From Candidatus Caenarcanales bacterium (GTDB taxonomy: Bacteria > Cyanobacteriota > Vampirovibrionia > LMEP-6097), in NCBI GenBank assembly GCA_021299565.1, contig JAJTHA010000089.1, positions 1 through 15,245 of the forward strand: DNA of 15,245 nt. The letters are read 5' to 3'. The position numbers were made by a program, and so were the translations under genes. Below are positions 6,274 to 13,969 of the stretch, piece after piece (positions within the stretch are counted from its first letter, which is position 1; each line of letters begins with the position of its first letter). The notes under the pieces were generated by a model, which saw only the letters and a program-made list of their open reading frames with translations, was not told the DNA's origin and made no database searches.

Positions 6274-8045
6274 TGTCATTTGCTATTAATATAGTGATTT
6301 CGTTAATTATTATTACGGTTATAGTAATTGGCATCTACAATTACTTGCCGCAAATAGATAAGCTTTTACAAGACAAGCTTAATCTGAGTCTTTTTGGCAA
6401 AAGCAAAAATCATGGTTTACTATCTCAAATTTTCTATAAGTACAATCATAAAGATTCAAGAGCTTGGACTGAATGGGTTGCTAGTCAAGATGCTGAAACT
6501 TTAAAAGCCGCTAAAGAACAGTTGGTGAAACACATTGACAATAGTCCTTCGACCTGGGGTTCAATTACTAATGAAGCGATTATGGCTTATGCAACTCTTG
6601 CTGAAGAAGAAGATTTGAAAGTCTTGAAAGACACTCTAGCGATATCGAAAAGATTATGGAAACAATATAAAGTCATAGACTCTTGTTATGAAGCGACTTT
6701 AAAAGGAATTATTGTGGCAAATGTTGAAACAGCCAAAATGATTTTTAAAGAAGAAATAGAAAAAGTCAAAGATGAAGCTCAAGCTATTTGCATCGTTCAT
6801 GCCCTAAAAGATTTTCCAGAAGATGTTGATATCAGTCTTTTGTACGTCAATTTTTTATCAGATGACAATATTGGCTTTACTGTAAAAAATCAAGCGATAG
6901 TTTCTATTAGTGAAAGAGGCGAGGACGCTCACCATATATTTTTAGAAACTGTCAAAACTTTTTTGGCTAAACAAGGAGTAGTCTCTAGTGATAATCACAA
7001 GATTTTTGAACAGCTTCTAGCCCATGCAACAAAAGAAATTGATCAAGAAATTTTTGATTTGTTATTAGCTGCCTGTGATCATCCAAGTTTATATTTCACT
7101 AGTTTGAAAACCGTAGATTTAATTTTAAGAAGTAGTTATAGCAAATTTGAACCAAAGCAATTATATATGCTGGTTAATTTAGCAAAAGATGAAAAAGAAT
7201 TATTGCCTCTTGCTATGGCAAATGTTTTTAAATTAACCATAGACGAGAAAGTACTTACTCGTTATGATGACCCATTGAAAAATTCGACTTTTAAAAAAGC
7301 CCCAGTGGCTGATGAATACAGCAATAAAACTATTGAACTGCCTAGAGCTTTACAGCTTTATTATGAAAAATTCAAAGAAATAGTTAGACTAAGAGCAATG
7401 GGTAAACAGAACAATCAACCTGGTGGAGTGGTTTTGACTGGTTATTCTGATATAGAAAAACTGATGTTAGCAAGAATTTTCGCTTCTGAAAAACGCTGGC
7501 ATTTTGTATATGGATCCTTTGAAGATTTGATGGGCTCTCAATCCACCGCAAAAACATTGATAGATAAAGTTGCTACTTCTAAGCCCTGTGTATTGTATTT
7601 AGATGAAGTAGAAAGCTTACTTAAAGCAAAAGATGCTCCTTTTCTAAAATCTCTTAAACAAATAGTCGCTGATCCTTTGGTTTATGTTTTGGGAACTCTT
7701 AAAGATGATGCCGATATTGATGATAATAATGTAAGCGTTTTATTAAAAGGCAAAGACGAAGCTTTAAGTATTTTCCCGGCAGCAATGTCAGTTTCTTTTT
7801 TGACTGATGCTCAGAAAAATACTTTGCTAACAGAGAAAACATCTAAATTAGATTTAAATAGACAAGCACAAGGTATTGAACAATTAAAAATTCTTGCGCC
7901 AACAGATAGAATGACAGGTTTTGAGTTTGAGAAATATCTAACCAAATACTTTAGAGCATCATTGCTTGTACATGGTCAACTAATAAATTCTAGTGATTTT
8001 GAAAAACTAGATGCCTTGGATTTCGATGGCAGGGGTAATTTATAA
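6273..8045 (+). CDS. Membrane-anchored AAA+-like protein with degenerate P-loop (first of a paralogous pair)
   Basis: I do not recognise a named family for this 590-residue protein. A single N-terminal membrane segment (about 4-23) is followed by a long, probably all-helical region (about 45-370) with repeat-like helix pairs. The last 200 residues are laid out like an FtsH/Cdc48-type AAA+ domain. GGVVLTGYSDIEKLMLARIFA (384-404) sits where GVLLxGPPGTGKTLLARAxA is expected. KPCVLYLDEVESLL (437-450) fits Walker B with Asp444-Glu445, VYVLGTLKDD (470-479) sits at sensor 1, and MTGFEFEKYL resembles the GFSGADL helix. In the P-loop Lys396 remains, but both inner glycines and the Thr/Ser are lost, and the sensor Asn is Lys. 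ATP hydrolysis is therefore doubtful. A strong ribosome site, GGAGGTGG (6259-6266), lies inside the motB tail codons. The next gene is a collinear paralogue, joined by TAATG. Confidence 0.9.
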   Translation: MSFAINIVISLIIITVIVIGIYNYLPQIDKLLQDKLNLSLFGKSKNHGLLSQIFYKYNHKDSRAWTEWVASQDAETLKAAKEQLVKHIDNSPSTWGSITNEAIMAYATLAEEEDLKVLKDTLAISKRLWKQYKVIDSCYEATLKGIIVANVETAKMIFKEEIEKVKDEAQAICIVHALKDFPEDVDISLLYVNFLSDDNIGFTVKNQAIVSISERGEDAHHIFLETVKTFLAKQGVVSSDNHKIFEQLLAHATKEIDQEIFDLLLAACDHPSLYFTSLKTVDLILRSSYSKFEPKQLYMLVNLAKDEKELLPLAMANVFKLTIDEKVLTRYDDPLKNSTFKKAPVADEYSNKTIELPRALQLYYEKFKEIVRLRAMGKQNNQPGGVVLTGYSDIEKLMLARIFASEKRWHFVYGSFEDLMGSQSTAKTLIDKVATSKPCVLYLDEVESLLKAKDAPFLKSLKQIVADPLVYVLGTLKDDADIDDNNVSVLLKGKDEALSIFPAAMSVSFLTDAQKNTLLTEKTSKLDLNRQAQGIEQLKILAPTDRMTGFEFEKYLTKYFRASLLVHGQLINSSDFEKLDALDFDGRGNL

Positions 8046-9943
8046 TGAATTTTGGTGATAATCAAACACTAATTTATATTTTATTTGCGGTTTTATTAAT
8101 TGTAGCGATTTATTTTATTGTTTTGGGACCACAATGGTTTTTTAAAAGCGAGCAAGAAGAAGAATCTGATTTTACGGGTGTTAATATTTCGAATTCTCCT
8201 TTGGCGAATATTTTTTATCAATATAATCATGATTCCGAAAAGCATTGGTCAAGATGGATACAAAAGCAAAATGACGAAATGAAGACCGCAGCAGCTTTAT
8301 TATTAACCAAGCATCTAGATGCTGATCCTAAGCATTGGGGTTACGTCACATTAGAAGCTTTGGAATGCTTGAAGGGTTTTGGTGATTTCCCAGTTGATCA
8401 TAGTTTAGGTGAATTTTTTCAAAGAACTGGTAGATTGTGGCATGACTATAAGAGTATCCCTAATTACTTTGAAAAGGCAGCAGAGGTAATGGTAGTAATT
8501 AAGCCAGATTACGCCCTTAGTCTTTTTAAAGAAGAAATTGAAAAGAAAAACAATAATCAAACAACACTAGAAAAGAAAAGAATTTTGACCAACCTGCTTC
8601 CTAGTTTGGCAGAAAAAGCAATAGATTTGATGGTCGAATTAATGACAGATAGTCAAGAAACTTTTAGTACAAGATCTTACGCTTTAAGAACTGCAGATCA
8701 TTTTGATTTGCCAGTTCGCTCAGAAATCCTTTTGAAATCCTTACAGCAAATGGTCACGCGCCATAGAAGACCTCAAGTTGAATTAAGGACAGAAGAAATG
8801 TTGTTTATCCAAGATCTTATGGAAAGATGTGTAGAAAAAATTTCTGACATTCATTTCTTTTTAGAACTCAATAAAGCATGTAATAACCCAAGGCTACAAA
8901 AATTAGTTCTAGAACCATTAGTTAACCACTTAACTAACCCAAACAGAGAACCTTCTAAGCAAGAATTATTTCATGCTCTTAAAATCAAAGACAATCATCT
9001 TTTTGATTTAAGAAGAGCTCTAGCTAAAAAAAATATGCTCGAGCTGACAGAAACTAATAATTTTGTCCTGCAGCGTTTGCCAGAAGATTTGACAAGAGAT
9101 GTTTTATTAACTGCACCTTCGATGGAGCTTTTGACTCCCATACCAGAATCATTAGAATCGCAGTATGAAATTTTTAAGGCTTTGTTTTTTAGAAATCATG
9201 AAGCACATGATTATGTTACAAGTGAAAAGATTTTTGGTGGGCTATTAATTACTGGAACTGAAGACTTAGAGAAATTATATTTTTGTAGAGCACTAGCGAA
9301 AGAAAAAAGTTGGAATTTTAGTTTTATAGATGCAGCTCTAATCACCAATAAAGAAAGCTATGCCAACGCCTCAAGAATTTTAAATGAATTAAGAAAGCCT
9401 TATTTACTTTATATTATTAACCCCGATGCTTTATATTCCAAAGTCAATATGGAAATAGATGTCCAAAGAGCAAAATTTGTTCAAGCTCTTGCTGTTCAAG
9501 CAATGGACAATAAATCTTTTTTGGCTGGTGATATTTTAGTTCCAATGGAAAAAGCGAAAAACAGTGAATTAAAAGATAAAATCAATATGGTTCGTAGTAA
9601 GTTTTTTCCTCAAGTATTTGAAATTAACAGGGCTCCTCATACTATTAAATATAAAATCGTAGAAGATTCTCTGAAATTTATTAGTAGTCATAGGTTTGAG
9701 AATCGAAAAGATCTTTGTAATGAATTATATGAAGCTGGTAAAGAAATGCCTCCTCTAAATTTTATATTTTTTACTATAGAAACTATAGCCGCTATGTTAA
9801 TTGTTTTTGGTAAAGATGTACCATATCGAGAAATCAGTAAATTAGAAACAGAATTTAAAGAAAATCTCAAGCAGTTGAAGATGAGTCATAGAATTGAAGA
9901 AGAGTTCTTTAATGAGGATGTTAACCAAGAACTTCAAATGTAG
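8045..9943 (+). CDS. Membrane-anchored pseudo-AAA+ protein lacking Walker B acids (second of a paralogous pair)
   Basis: This 632-residue protein has the same plan as the gene before it: N-terminal membrane segment (about 9-28), helical middle and C-terminal AAA+-like region. Collinear matches include FYQYNHDSEKHWSRWIQKQ (57-75; FYKYNHKDSRAWTEWVASQ in the first), GRLWHDYK (129-136) and LFKEEIEK (160-167). The P-loop position reads ITGTEDLEKLYFCRALAKE (402-420), with the same D-L-E-K-L replacement of the glycine-rich loop. At Walker B, KPYLLYIINPDALY (451-464) has Ile-Asn where the first protein has Asp444-Glu445, so this copy looks catalytically dead. A further helical stretch of about 90 residues ends the protein. 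A ribosome site AGGGG (8031-8035) lies nine bases before the ATG, which overlaps the previous stop by one base. The end overlaps the convergent MaoC-like gene by 23 bp. Function is unknown. Confidence 0.9.
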   Translation: MNFGDNQTLIYILFAVLLIVAIYFIVLGPQWFFKSEQEEESDFTGVNISNSPLANIFYQYNHDSEKHWSRWIQKQNDEMKTAAALLLTKHLDADPKHWGYVTLEALECLKGFGDFPVDHSLGEFFQRTGRLWHDYKSIPNYFEKAAEVMVVIKPDYALSLFKEEIEKKNNNQTTLEKKRILTNLLPSLAEKAIDLMVELMTDSQETFSTRSYALRTADHFDLPVRSEILLKSLQQMVTRHRRPQVELRTEEMLFIQDLMERCVEKISDIHFFLELNKACNNPRLQKLVLEPLVNHLTNPNREPSKQELFHALKIKDNHLFDLRRALAKKNMLELTETNNFVLQRLPEDLTRDVLLTAPSMELLTPIPESLESQYEIFKALFFRNHEAHDYVTSEKIFGGLLITGTEDLEKLYFCRALAKEKSWNFSFIDAALITNKESYANASRILNELRKPYLLYIINPDALYSKVNMEIDVQRAKFVQALAVQAMDNKSFLAGDILVPMEKAKNSELKDKINMVRSKFFPQVFEINRAPHTIKYKIVEDSLKFISSHRFENRKDLCNELYEAGKEMPPLNFIFFTIETIAAMLIVFGKDVPYREISKLETEFKENLKQLKMSHRIEEEFFNEDVNQELQM

Positions 9944-10862
9944 CTGAACCAAGAACCTCACTACCTTCTTGATTTTTGGCGTTAAAATTTAGTTGCTTAC
10001 GATCTTCTGACCATTTGCCTTTAAAACAAAGTATGTCAAGAGGTTTTACGGGCGCAGAGAATCTTGCTCTATAACGTTTTATATTTTTAGGATCAATGCT
10101 ATAGCTTGCATAATTTGCACCAAGTGCCATAGTAGCCATACCATGCAGTATATTCCCGCCTAATCCCACTGACTTAGCAAAGTCCTTGTCTAGGTGAATA
10201 ATATTAAAATCCCCGCTAGCTCCAGCATAGACTTGAGGCATATAAGGATCGATAGCAACGGTATAACTAATCTCTCCATCGTTAAATTTTTCAAAATAAA
10301 ATAAATCTTGTTTTGCTTGTTTAAGATTAATGCTCTTTTCAGCTTTTTTACTTAGTTCAAAAAGCTTTTGAGATTTGAGTTTGACGCTGCTTGCTTTTTC
10401 AGGCACAAAAGAAGCTATTTTCATCATCAATTTTTCTTGAGCTGTAAACTCTCTATCATTTCCGCCACGCATAACAAAAGTCCAAATAGAATCACAAACC
10501 TTCTCACCAACTTGATTTGAAGAACTCGTAGTAAAAACCACAAAATCATGTGGTCCTTTTTGAAATATTTTTTCAATTTTGCCTGTCGTTGTAATAGTAT
10601 CCCCGACTTTAATTGGTTTATGAAAGATAAATTCTTGTTCCCCGTGAACTAATTTGGCTAAATTCAATTTTAATTCAGGGTCAAATAAGACGGCAGCAAG
10701 TAGTTCATGCTGAAAAACAACGGGAAAAGTTGGCGGCACTATCGTTGAAAATTTTTCTTGATCGGCTTTAACTGCTATCAAAAACTCTTTTACTTTTTCA
10801 AAACCTATTTGATAACTAGTAGCAGGATATTGTTTACCTATAAACTTTTGACTTAGCGCCAT
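9921..10862 (-). CDS. Double-hotdog MaoC-like dehydratase/hydratase
   Basis: MaoC-type proteins hydrate enoyl thioesters or dehydrate (3R)-hydroxyacyl thioesters. With start at ATG 10862 the protein is 313 residues. The N-terminal hotdog (about 5-135) has PPTFPVVFQHELL and HGEQEFIFHKPIKVGDTI, typical of the N-terminal MaoC/FAS1 dehydratase domain. The C-terminal hotdog (about 180-313) carries the active motif YAGASGDFNIIHLD, with Asp218 and His223, then ILHGMATM. This resembles a fused HadA/HadB-like or R-specific enoyl hydratase. A longer reading from ATG 10901 adds 13 residues but would overlap the preceding gene by 49 bp, against 10 bp here. The family-like sequence starts at ALSQKFIGK, so I prefer 10862. 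It is third in the aroH operon. Acyl-ACP versus acyl-CoA substrate is not decidable from sequence. Confidence 0.88.
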   Translation of the reverse strand: MALSQKFIGKQYPATSYQIGFEKVKEFLIAVKADQEKFSTIVPPTFPVVFQHELLAAVLFDPELKLNLAKLVHGEQEFIFHKPIKVGDTITTTGKIEKIFQKGPHDFVVFTTSSSNQVGEKVCDSIWTFVMRGGNDREFTAQEKLMMKIASFVPEKASSVKLKSQKLFELSKKAEKSINLKQAKQDLFYFEKFNDGEISYTVAIDPYMPQVYAGASGDFNIIHLDKDFAKSVGLGGNILHGMATMALGANYASYSIDPKNIKRYRARFSAPVKPLDILCFKGKWSEDRKQLNFNAKNQEGSEVLGSATFEVLG

Positions 10863-11371
10863 AAGCTTGAATATAACACGGGGTAGGCTCTTAATAAACA
10901 TACCAGCACAGTTAAATAAACAATAATTTCAGTAAATAAATGCTTTGGTAGAATAATTAACAATAAAAAACTAAGTAGTTTAAGTGCACCATAAAAGGCT
11001 CTCATGAATCTGCTGGATCTTAAAAAGCTTTTGCCTAGTGGTTTTTCTAGTTTTCTGGTCAAATAATCCACTAAAAATCCTCTCAGCAAAAAAAAGTAAA
11101 AAATCCAAATATGCGCTATTTCGATATAAGCAAAAAATAACCAATAGCTTAGTTCAGTGATTCTATCGGCGGCAATATCGATTTTTGCTCCAAGGGCAGT
11201 AGTTTGATTGAGTTTTCTTGCCACAATCCCATCTAGACCATCCAAGGCTACGACAATAATAGTTAATATAAAAAACCGTATTGCATTATGGCAATTGTAA
11301 AAATCATAAAACGCAAAATATGCAAGAAGAACTCTAAAATAACAAATTAAATTTGGGATAGTAAACCACAT
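10853..11371 (-). CDS. CDP-alcohol phosphatidyltransferase family membrane protein
   Basis: Enzymes of this family transfer a phosphatidyl group from a CDP-lipid to an alcohol (glycerol phosphate, serine, inositol or similar) in the inner membrane. The full signature D-x2-D-G-x2-A-R-x8-G-x3-D-x3-D is present: Asp44, Asp47, Gly48, Ala51, Arg52, Gly61, Asp65 and Asp69. Hydrophobic stretches before it (about 5-43) and after it (about 72-95, 107-122, 128-160) indicate a multi-pass protein. At 172 residues it is close to PgsA in size. PgsA (phosphatidylglycerophosphate synthase) is a plausible role, but the signature does not fix the acceptor, so no symbol is given. Its ATG overlaps the aroH stop as TAATG, and its end overlaps the MaoC-like start, so the three genes form one transcript. 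Confidence 0.9.
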   Translation of the reverse strand: MWFTIPNLICYFRVLLAYFAFYDFYNCHNAIRFFILTIIVVALDGLDGIVARKLNQTTALGAKIDIAADRITELSYWLFFAYIEIAHIWIFYFFLLRGFLVDYLTRKLEKPLGKSFLRSSRFMRAFYGALKLLSFLLLIILPKHLFTEIIVYLTVLVCLLRAYPVLYSSLWR

Positions 11372-11739
11372 TAGTTTGTTTTTAAATCTGGTCTTAAAGC
11401 AGCGGCTTTACCTAAATAAACATGTTTGATATCAGATTTGTTTTTTGCTGATTGTATTTGCACCAAGACCCTAATACACTTTTCTAAGCCACCATCTATG
11501 TGCGGTTCTTGAGAAGTGAAAAAAGGCACTTCAGACCAATTCATCCCAAGCCTTATTGCTGAAGCAGCGTTATAGCTTGTTAGATCATTGGTCATGGTAA
11601 TAAAAAGCATAATTATGTCATTTGCCTCAATAGAGTTTTCCTGAACAATTTTTTGAATTAATTCTAAAGAAGCTGTTTTTATATCTTCAGCGTTATTGCT
11701 ATTAACAGTAGTTGCGCCTCTTATGGCTAGTGGTCTCAC
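11371..11739 (-). CDS. aroH: Chorismate mutase, AroH type
   Basis: This enzyme converts chorismate to prephenate, committing the shikimate pathway to phenylalanine and tyrosine. The 122-residue protein is of the trimeric AroH class, not the helical AroQ class. Residue numbering matches the B. subtilis enzyme at the catalytic positions: Arg7 (IRGATTV), Arg63, Glu78 (SQEPHIDGGL), Arg90 (CIRVL), Tyr108 (HVYL) and Arg116 (LRPDL). The start is GTG at 11739. IRGATTV lies at the normal distance from it and no better start exists. It is first gene of a minus-strand operon with the phosphatidyltransferase and MaoC-like genes. A 34-bp divergent gap separates it from hemH. AroH has a patchy distribution (notably Firmicutes and Cyanobacteria in my knowledge), which gives mild help with placement. 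Confidence 0.96.
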   Translation of the reverse strand: MRPLAIRGATTVNSNNAEDIKTASLELIQKIVQENSIEANDIIMLFITMTNDLTSYNAASAIRLGMNWSEVPFFTSQEPHIDGGLEKCIRVLVQIQSAKNKSDIKHVYLGKAAALRPDLKTN

Positions 11740-11746
11740 AATTACT

Positions 11747-11766
11747 ATCTTAGCACTTGCTAAAAT
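11747..11766. promoter_or_regulatory. Candidate operator dyad between aroH and hemH
   Basis: The 34 bp between the divergent aroH and hemH starts contain ATCTTAGCA, a 2-bp spacer, and TGCTAAAAT. The arms pair at eight of nine positions, and the inner TTAGCA/TGCTAA (11750-11755 and 11758-11763) is perfect. Such symmetry, occupying most of the only non-coding DNA available to both genes, fits a binding site for a dimeric regulator. No regulator gene is adjacent, and a chance palindrome remains possible. Confidence 0.4.
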
Positions 11767-11773
11767 AAGTTCT

Positions 11774-12820
11774 ATGGCAAAACAAGGAATTTTACTTTTA
11801 CAAATGGGTGGGCCTTGTTGTACAGCTAATGTTCAGAATTTTTTATATAATCTTTTTTCTGATCCTTATATTATTCAATTGCCAAAATTTCTGAAACCTT
11901 ACCAAAAACAGTTTGCCAGTTTTGTCTCTAAAAGAAGAGCTCCTAAGGTAATGAAGAATTATGAAAAAATTGGCGGGCGTTCTCCGATTTTATTTGAGAC
12001 TCTTTGTCAGGCAAAAGCCTTAAATAAAGTTTTGGGCAACAATTACAAATGCTATATAGCAATGCGCTATTCTTATCCTTTTTTGAAAGATACACTTCAA
12101 GAAATGCAACAGGATAATATTGAAAAACTGACAGTTATTCCTCTCTATCCTCAATATTCCATTGCTACTTCAGGTTCTAGCATGATTGAATGTATGGAAT
12201 TGTTTGAAGCGTCTGGCTTTAGTCAAAATATTGAAATAAGTTATATCGAAAGTTGGCATGATAATCCTTATTACATAGAACTTATTGCTAATCGTATTAA
12301 AGATCAATTAGAAATTTTAAAAAACGAAACTGAACTTACTCTTTTGTTTTCTGCTCATGGTCTGCCTCAAAAATATGTTGACGATGGAGATCCGTATCAA
12401 AAACAAATTGAAGATTCTGTTAGTTTAATTGTGCAACGACTTAGTGATGATTTGAATTTTAGGATTTATCGTGATCAGTTAGTGAGTTCACAATTTACCG
12501 TGAATTATCAAATTTCTTATCAAAGCAGAGTCGGCCCCATCAAGTGGCTGCAGCCTTATACAGACAAGGTTTTGGAAGATTTGGGTTTGAGAAAATCATG
12601 CAAGAATCTTATCGTTGTCCCTATAAGTTTTGTGGGTGATCATATTGAAACCTTAGAAGAAATATCTATAGGTTATAAAGAATTAGCTCATGAATCTGGT
12701 ATCAAAAATTTTCTAGTAACTCGTTTACCCAAGGCAAACCCTTTATTAATAAGCGCGCTAGCATCTTTAGTAAAAAAATCAACTTTAAAATATGAAAGCC
12801 TTAATTTACAATCCAGATGA
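11774..12820 (+). CDS. hemH: Ferrochelatase
   Basis: Ferrochelatase inserts ferrous iron into protoporphyrin IX, the last step of protoheme synthesis, at the inner face of the membrane or in the cytosol. From ATG 11774 the protein is 348 residues, normal for bacteria. It starts with KQGILLLQMGGP, continues with FLYNLFSDPYIIQLP and the KIGGRSPI block, and has the catalytic FSAHGLP (His195). QSRVGPIKWLQPYT and the acidic PISFVGDHIETLEEI (Glu292) complete the active site. An upstream ATG at 11696 would add 26 residues that lie inside aroH on the other strand and resemble no HemH, so I rejected it. No Shine-Dalgarno is visible. The 3' end overlaps the dehydrogenase gene by 29 bp in another frame. 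No other heme gene is in the window. Confidence 0.96.
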   Translation: MAKQGILLLQMGGPCCTANVQNFLYNLFSDPYIIQLPKFLKPYQKQFASFVSKRRAPKVMKNYEKIGGRSPILFETLCQAKALNKVLGNNYKCYIAMRYSYPFLKDTLQEMQQDNIEKLTVIPLYPQYSIATSGSSMIECMELFEASGFSQNIEISYIESWHDNPYYIELIANRIKDQLEILKNETELTLLFSAHGLPQKYVDDGDPYQKQIEDSVSLIVQRLSDDLNFRIYRDQLVSSQFTVNYQISYQSRVGPIKWLQPYTDKVLEDLGLRKSCKNLIVVPISFVGDHIETLEEISIGYKELAHESGIKNFLVTRLPKANPLLISALASLVKKSTLKYESLNLQSR

Positions 12821-13790
12821 TGAACTGAAGCTAGAGCTTCAAGAAATAGAAAAACCAAAGCTAACATTAACTAATGCAATTATTGCCGTTAAAGGAGTTG
12901 GTGTTTGTGGATCTGATTTGGTAAAAATCAATCAGAATCTGGTTTCTAGGGGTTCTATTTTGGGTCATGAAATGGTTGGGATTATTGATGAAATATCAGA
13001 TGCCATGTCAAAAAAATATGGTTTTGATCAAGGAGATAGAATAGTTTCTTCTCATCACGTGCCGTGTTTGAATTGTAAGTTTTGTTTGAATCAACAGGAA
13101 AGTCTTTGTGAGACTTTCAAAAAAAGCAATTTTTTTCCAGGTGCTTTTTGTGAGTATCTTGAATTATCAGAAAGACATCTTCAATATACTGTGCAAAAGG
13201 TGCCAGACCATTTAACTAATGAAGAAGCGAGTTTTACTGAGCCGCTTGCATGTTGTATTAAAGCTATCGAAAGATCTGGCCTCAAAAACTATCAAGGTAA
13301 AGCAAAAGTTTTGGTTCTAGGACTAGGTTCCATTGGTTTATTAATTGCTCAATTGGTTAGATTTTATAGAAATGATTTTCAATTAAATTGTTTCGATATT
13401 CAAGATTCGAGACTTAAGCTTGCTCAATTACTTGATTTAGATACCTGCTTGGATGAAGATTATGATTTTGTTTTTCTTGCTGCTGGTGCTAAAGCGAGTG
13501 TTGATACGGCTCTCAAACTGGCTTCTAGGGGAGCTACCATAATTGTTTTTGCTTCAGTTAATTCTGATGCTGTTTTTAATAATAATGAAATTTACTACAA
13601 AGAATTAACTGTTTTGGGTAGTTACTCACCGAATTTAACCAATCTCAAAGAGGCTTTGGATTTGATTTCTAGCAAAAAAATTCTTGTCGATAAACTTATT
13701 AGCCATAAGGCTAATCTTGAGAATTTGGCAGAGAAAATTTTAGAGACCAAAAATCAAAATGGCATTAAGGCTTATTTGTCACTGATCTAA
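12792..13790 (+). CDS. Zinc-dependent medium-chain alcohol dehydrogenase
   Basis: This 332-residue enzyme should oxidise an alcohol or polyol with a nicotinamide cofactor in the cytosol. The GroES-like domain carries catalytic zinc ligands Cys39 (GVCGSD), His59-Glu60 (GHE) and Glu150 (TEPLACC). Structural zinc cysteines Cys92, Cys95, Cys98 and Cys106 are all present. The Rossmann domain has VLGLGSIG (175-182), and Asp202 at the end of the second strand suggests NAD(H) over NADP(H). It resembles sorbitol and threonine dehydrogenases in layout, but the substrate cannot be assigned. The ATG at 12792 lies inside hemH, giving a 29-bp overlap and likely translational coupling; MKALIY is a normal family start. 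It is slightly short for the family. Association with hemH is unusual and the functional link is unknown. Confidence 0.92.
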   Translation: MKALIYNPDDELKLELQEIEKPKLTLTNAIIAVKGVGVCGSDLVKINQNLVSRGSILGHEMVGIIDEISDAMSKKYGFDQGDRIVSSHHVPCLNCKFCLNQQESLCETFKKSNFFPGAFCEYLELSERHLQYTVQKVPDHLTNEEASFTEPLACCIKAIERSGLKNYQGKAKVLVLGLGSIGLLIAQLVRFYRNDFQLNCFDIQDSRLKLAQLLDLDTCLDEDYDFVFLAAGAKASVDTALKLASRGATIIVFASVNSDAVFNNNEIYYKELTVLGSYSPNLTNLKEALDLISSKKILVDKLISHKANLENLAEKILETKNQNGIKAYLSLI

Positions 13791-13916
13791 TGTCGTCGAT
13801 GAGCAAAGTTTTCTTCGCCTATTCGCTTCGCTACTAAATCATAAATTTTTCTAAACGTTCAGAATTATGACAATTGGGCAAATGCTCAGGTATTTAAGTC
13901 ATGAAATATAGTTGAA

Positions 13917-13957
13917 AGTCATCGCGAGCCACACGCAGTGTGGCGTGGCGATCCAGG
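13917..13957 (+). repeat. REP-like hairpin unit, left copy
   Basis: This unit reads AGTCATCGCGAG, then a hairpin with arms CCACAC and GTGTGG around GCA, then CGTGGCGATCCAGG. ATCGC (13921-13925) also pairs with GCGAT (13948-13952), making a longer stem around the hairpin. It recalls the widespread family of bacterial palindromic repeats with TCATTGCGAG and GTGGCAATCCAG ends, which I know from several unrelated genomes. Confidence 0.7.
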
Positions 13958-13969
13958 TCATAAGCTTAG

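Noticed and set aside
5149..9943. Zorya-type phage defence (ZorB is MotB-like)
   Set aside because: There is no MotA-like ZorA and no helicase or nuclease partner, and the Asp/OmpA layout beside fliS fits a flagellar stator better.
10863..10901. Longer start for the MaoC-like protein at ATG 10901
   Set aside because: It would overlap the phosphatidyltransferase gene by 49 bp and adds 13 residues with no family match.
11696..11773. Longer N-terminus for ferrochelatase from ATG 11696
   Set aside because: The extra 26 residues lie wholly opposite aroH coding sequence and resemble no ferrochelatase; ATG 11774 gives the normal family start.
12792..13790. BchC-like (bacteriochlorophyll) dehydrogenase because of the hemH neighbour
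   Set aside because: Both complete zinc sites point to an ordinary polyol/threonine-type dehydrogenase, and no other pigment gene is present.
13790..13837. 15-codon ORF overlapping the dehydrogenase stop (TAATG)
   Set aside because: It is too short, has no ribosome site, no recognisable product and no second line of evidence.
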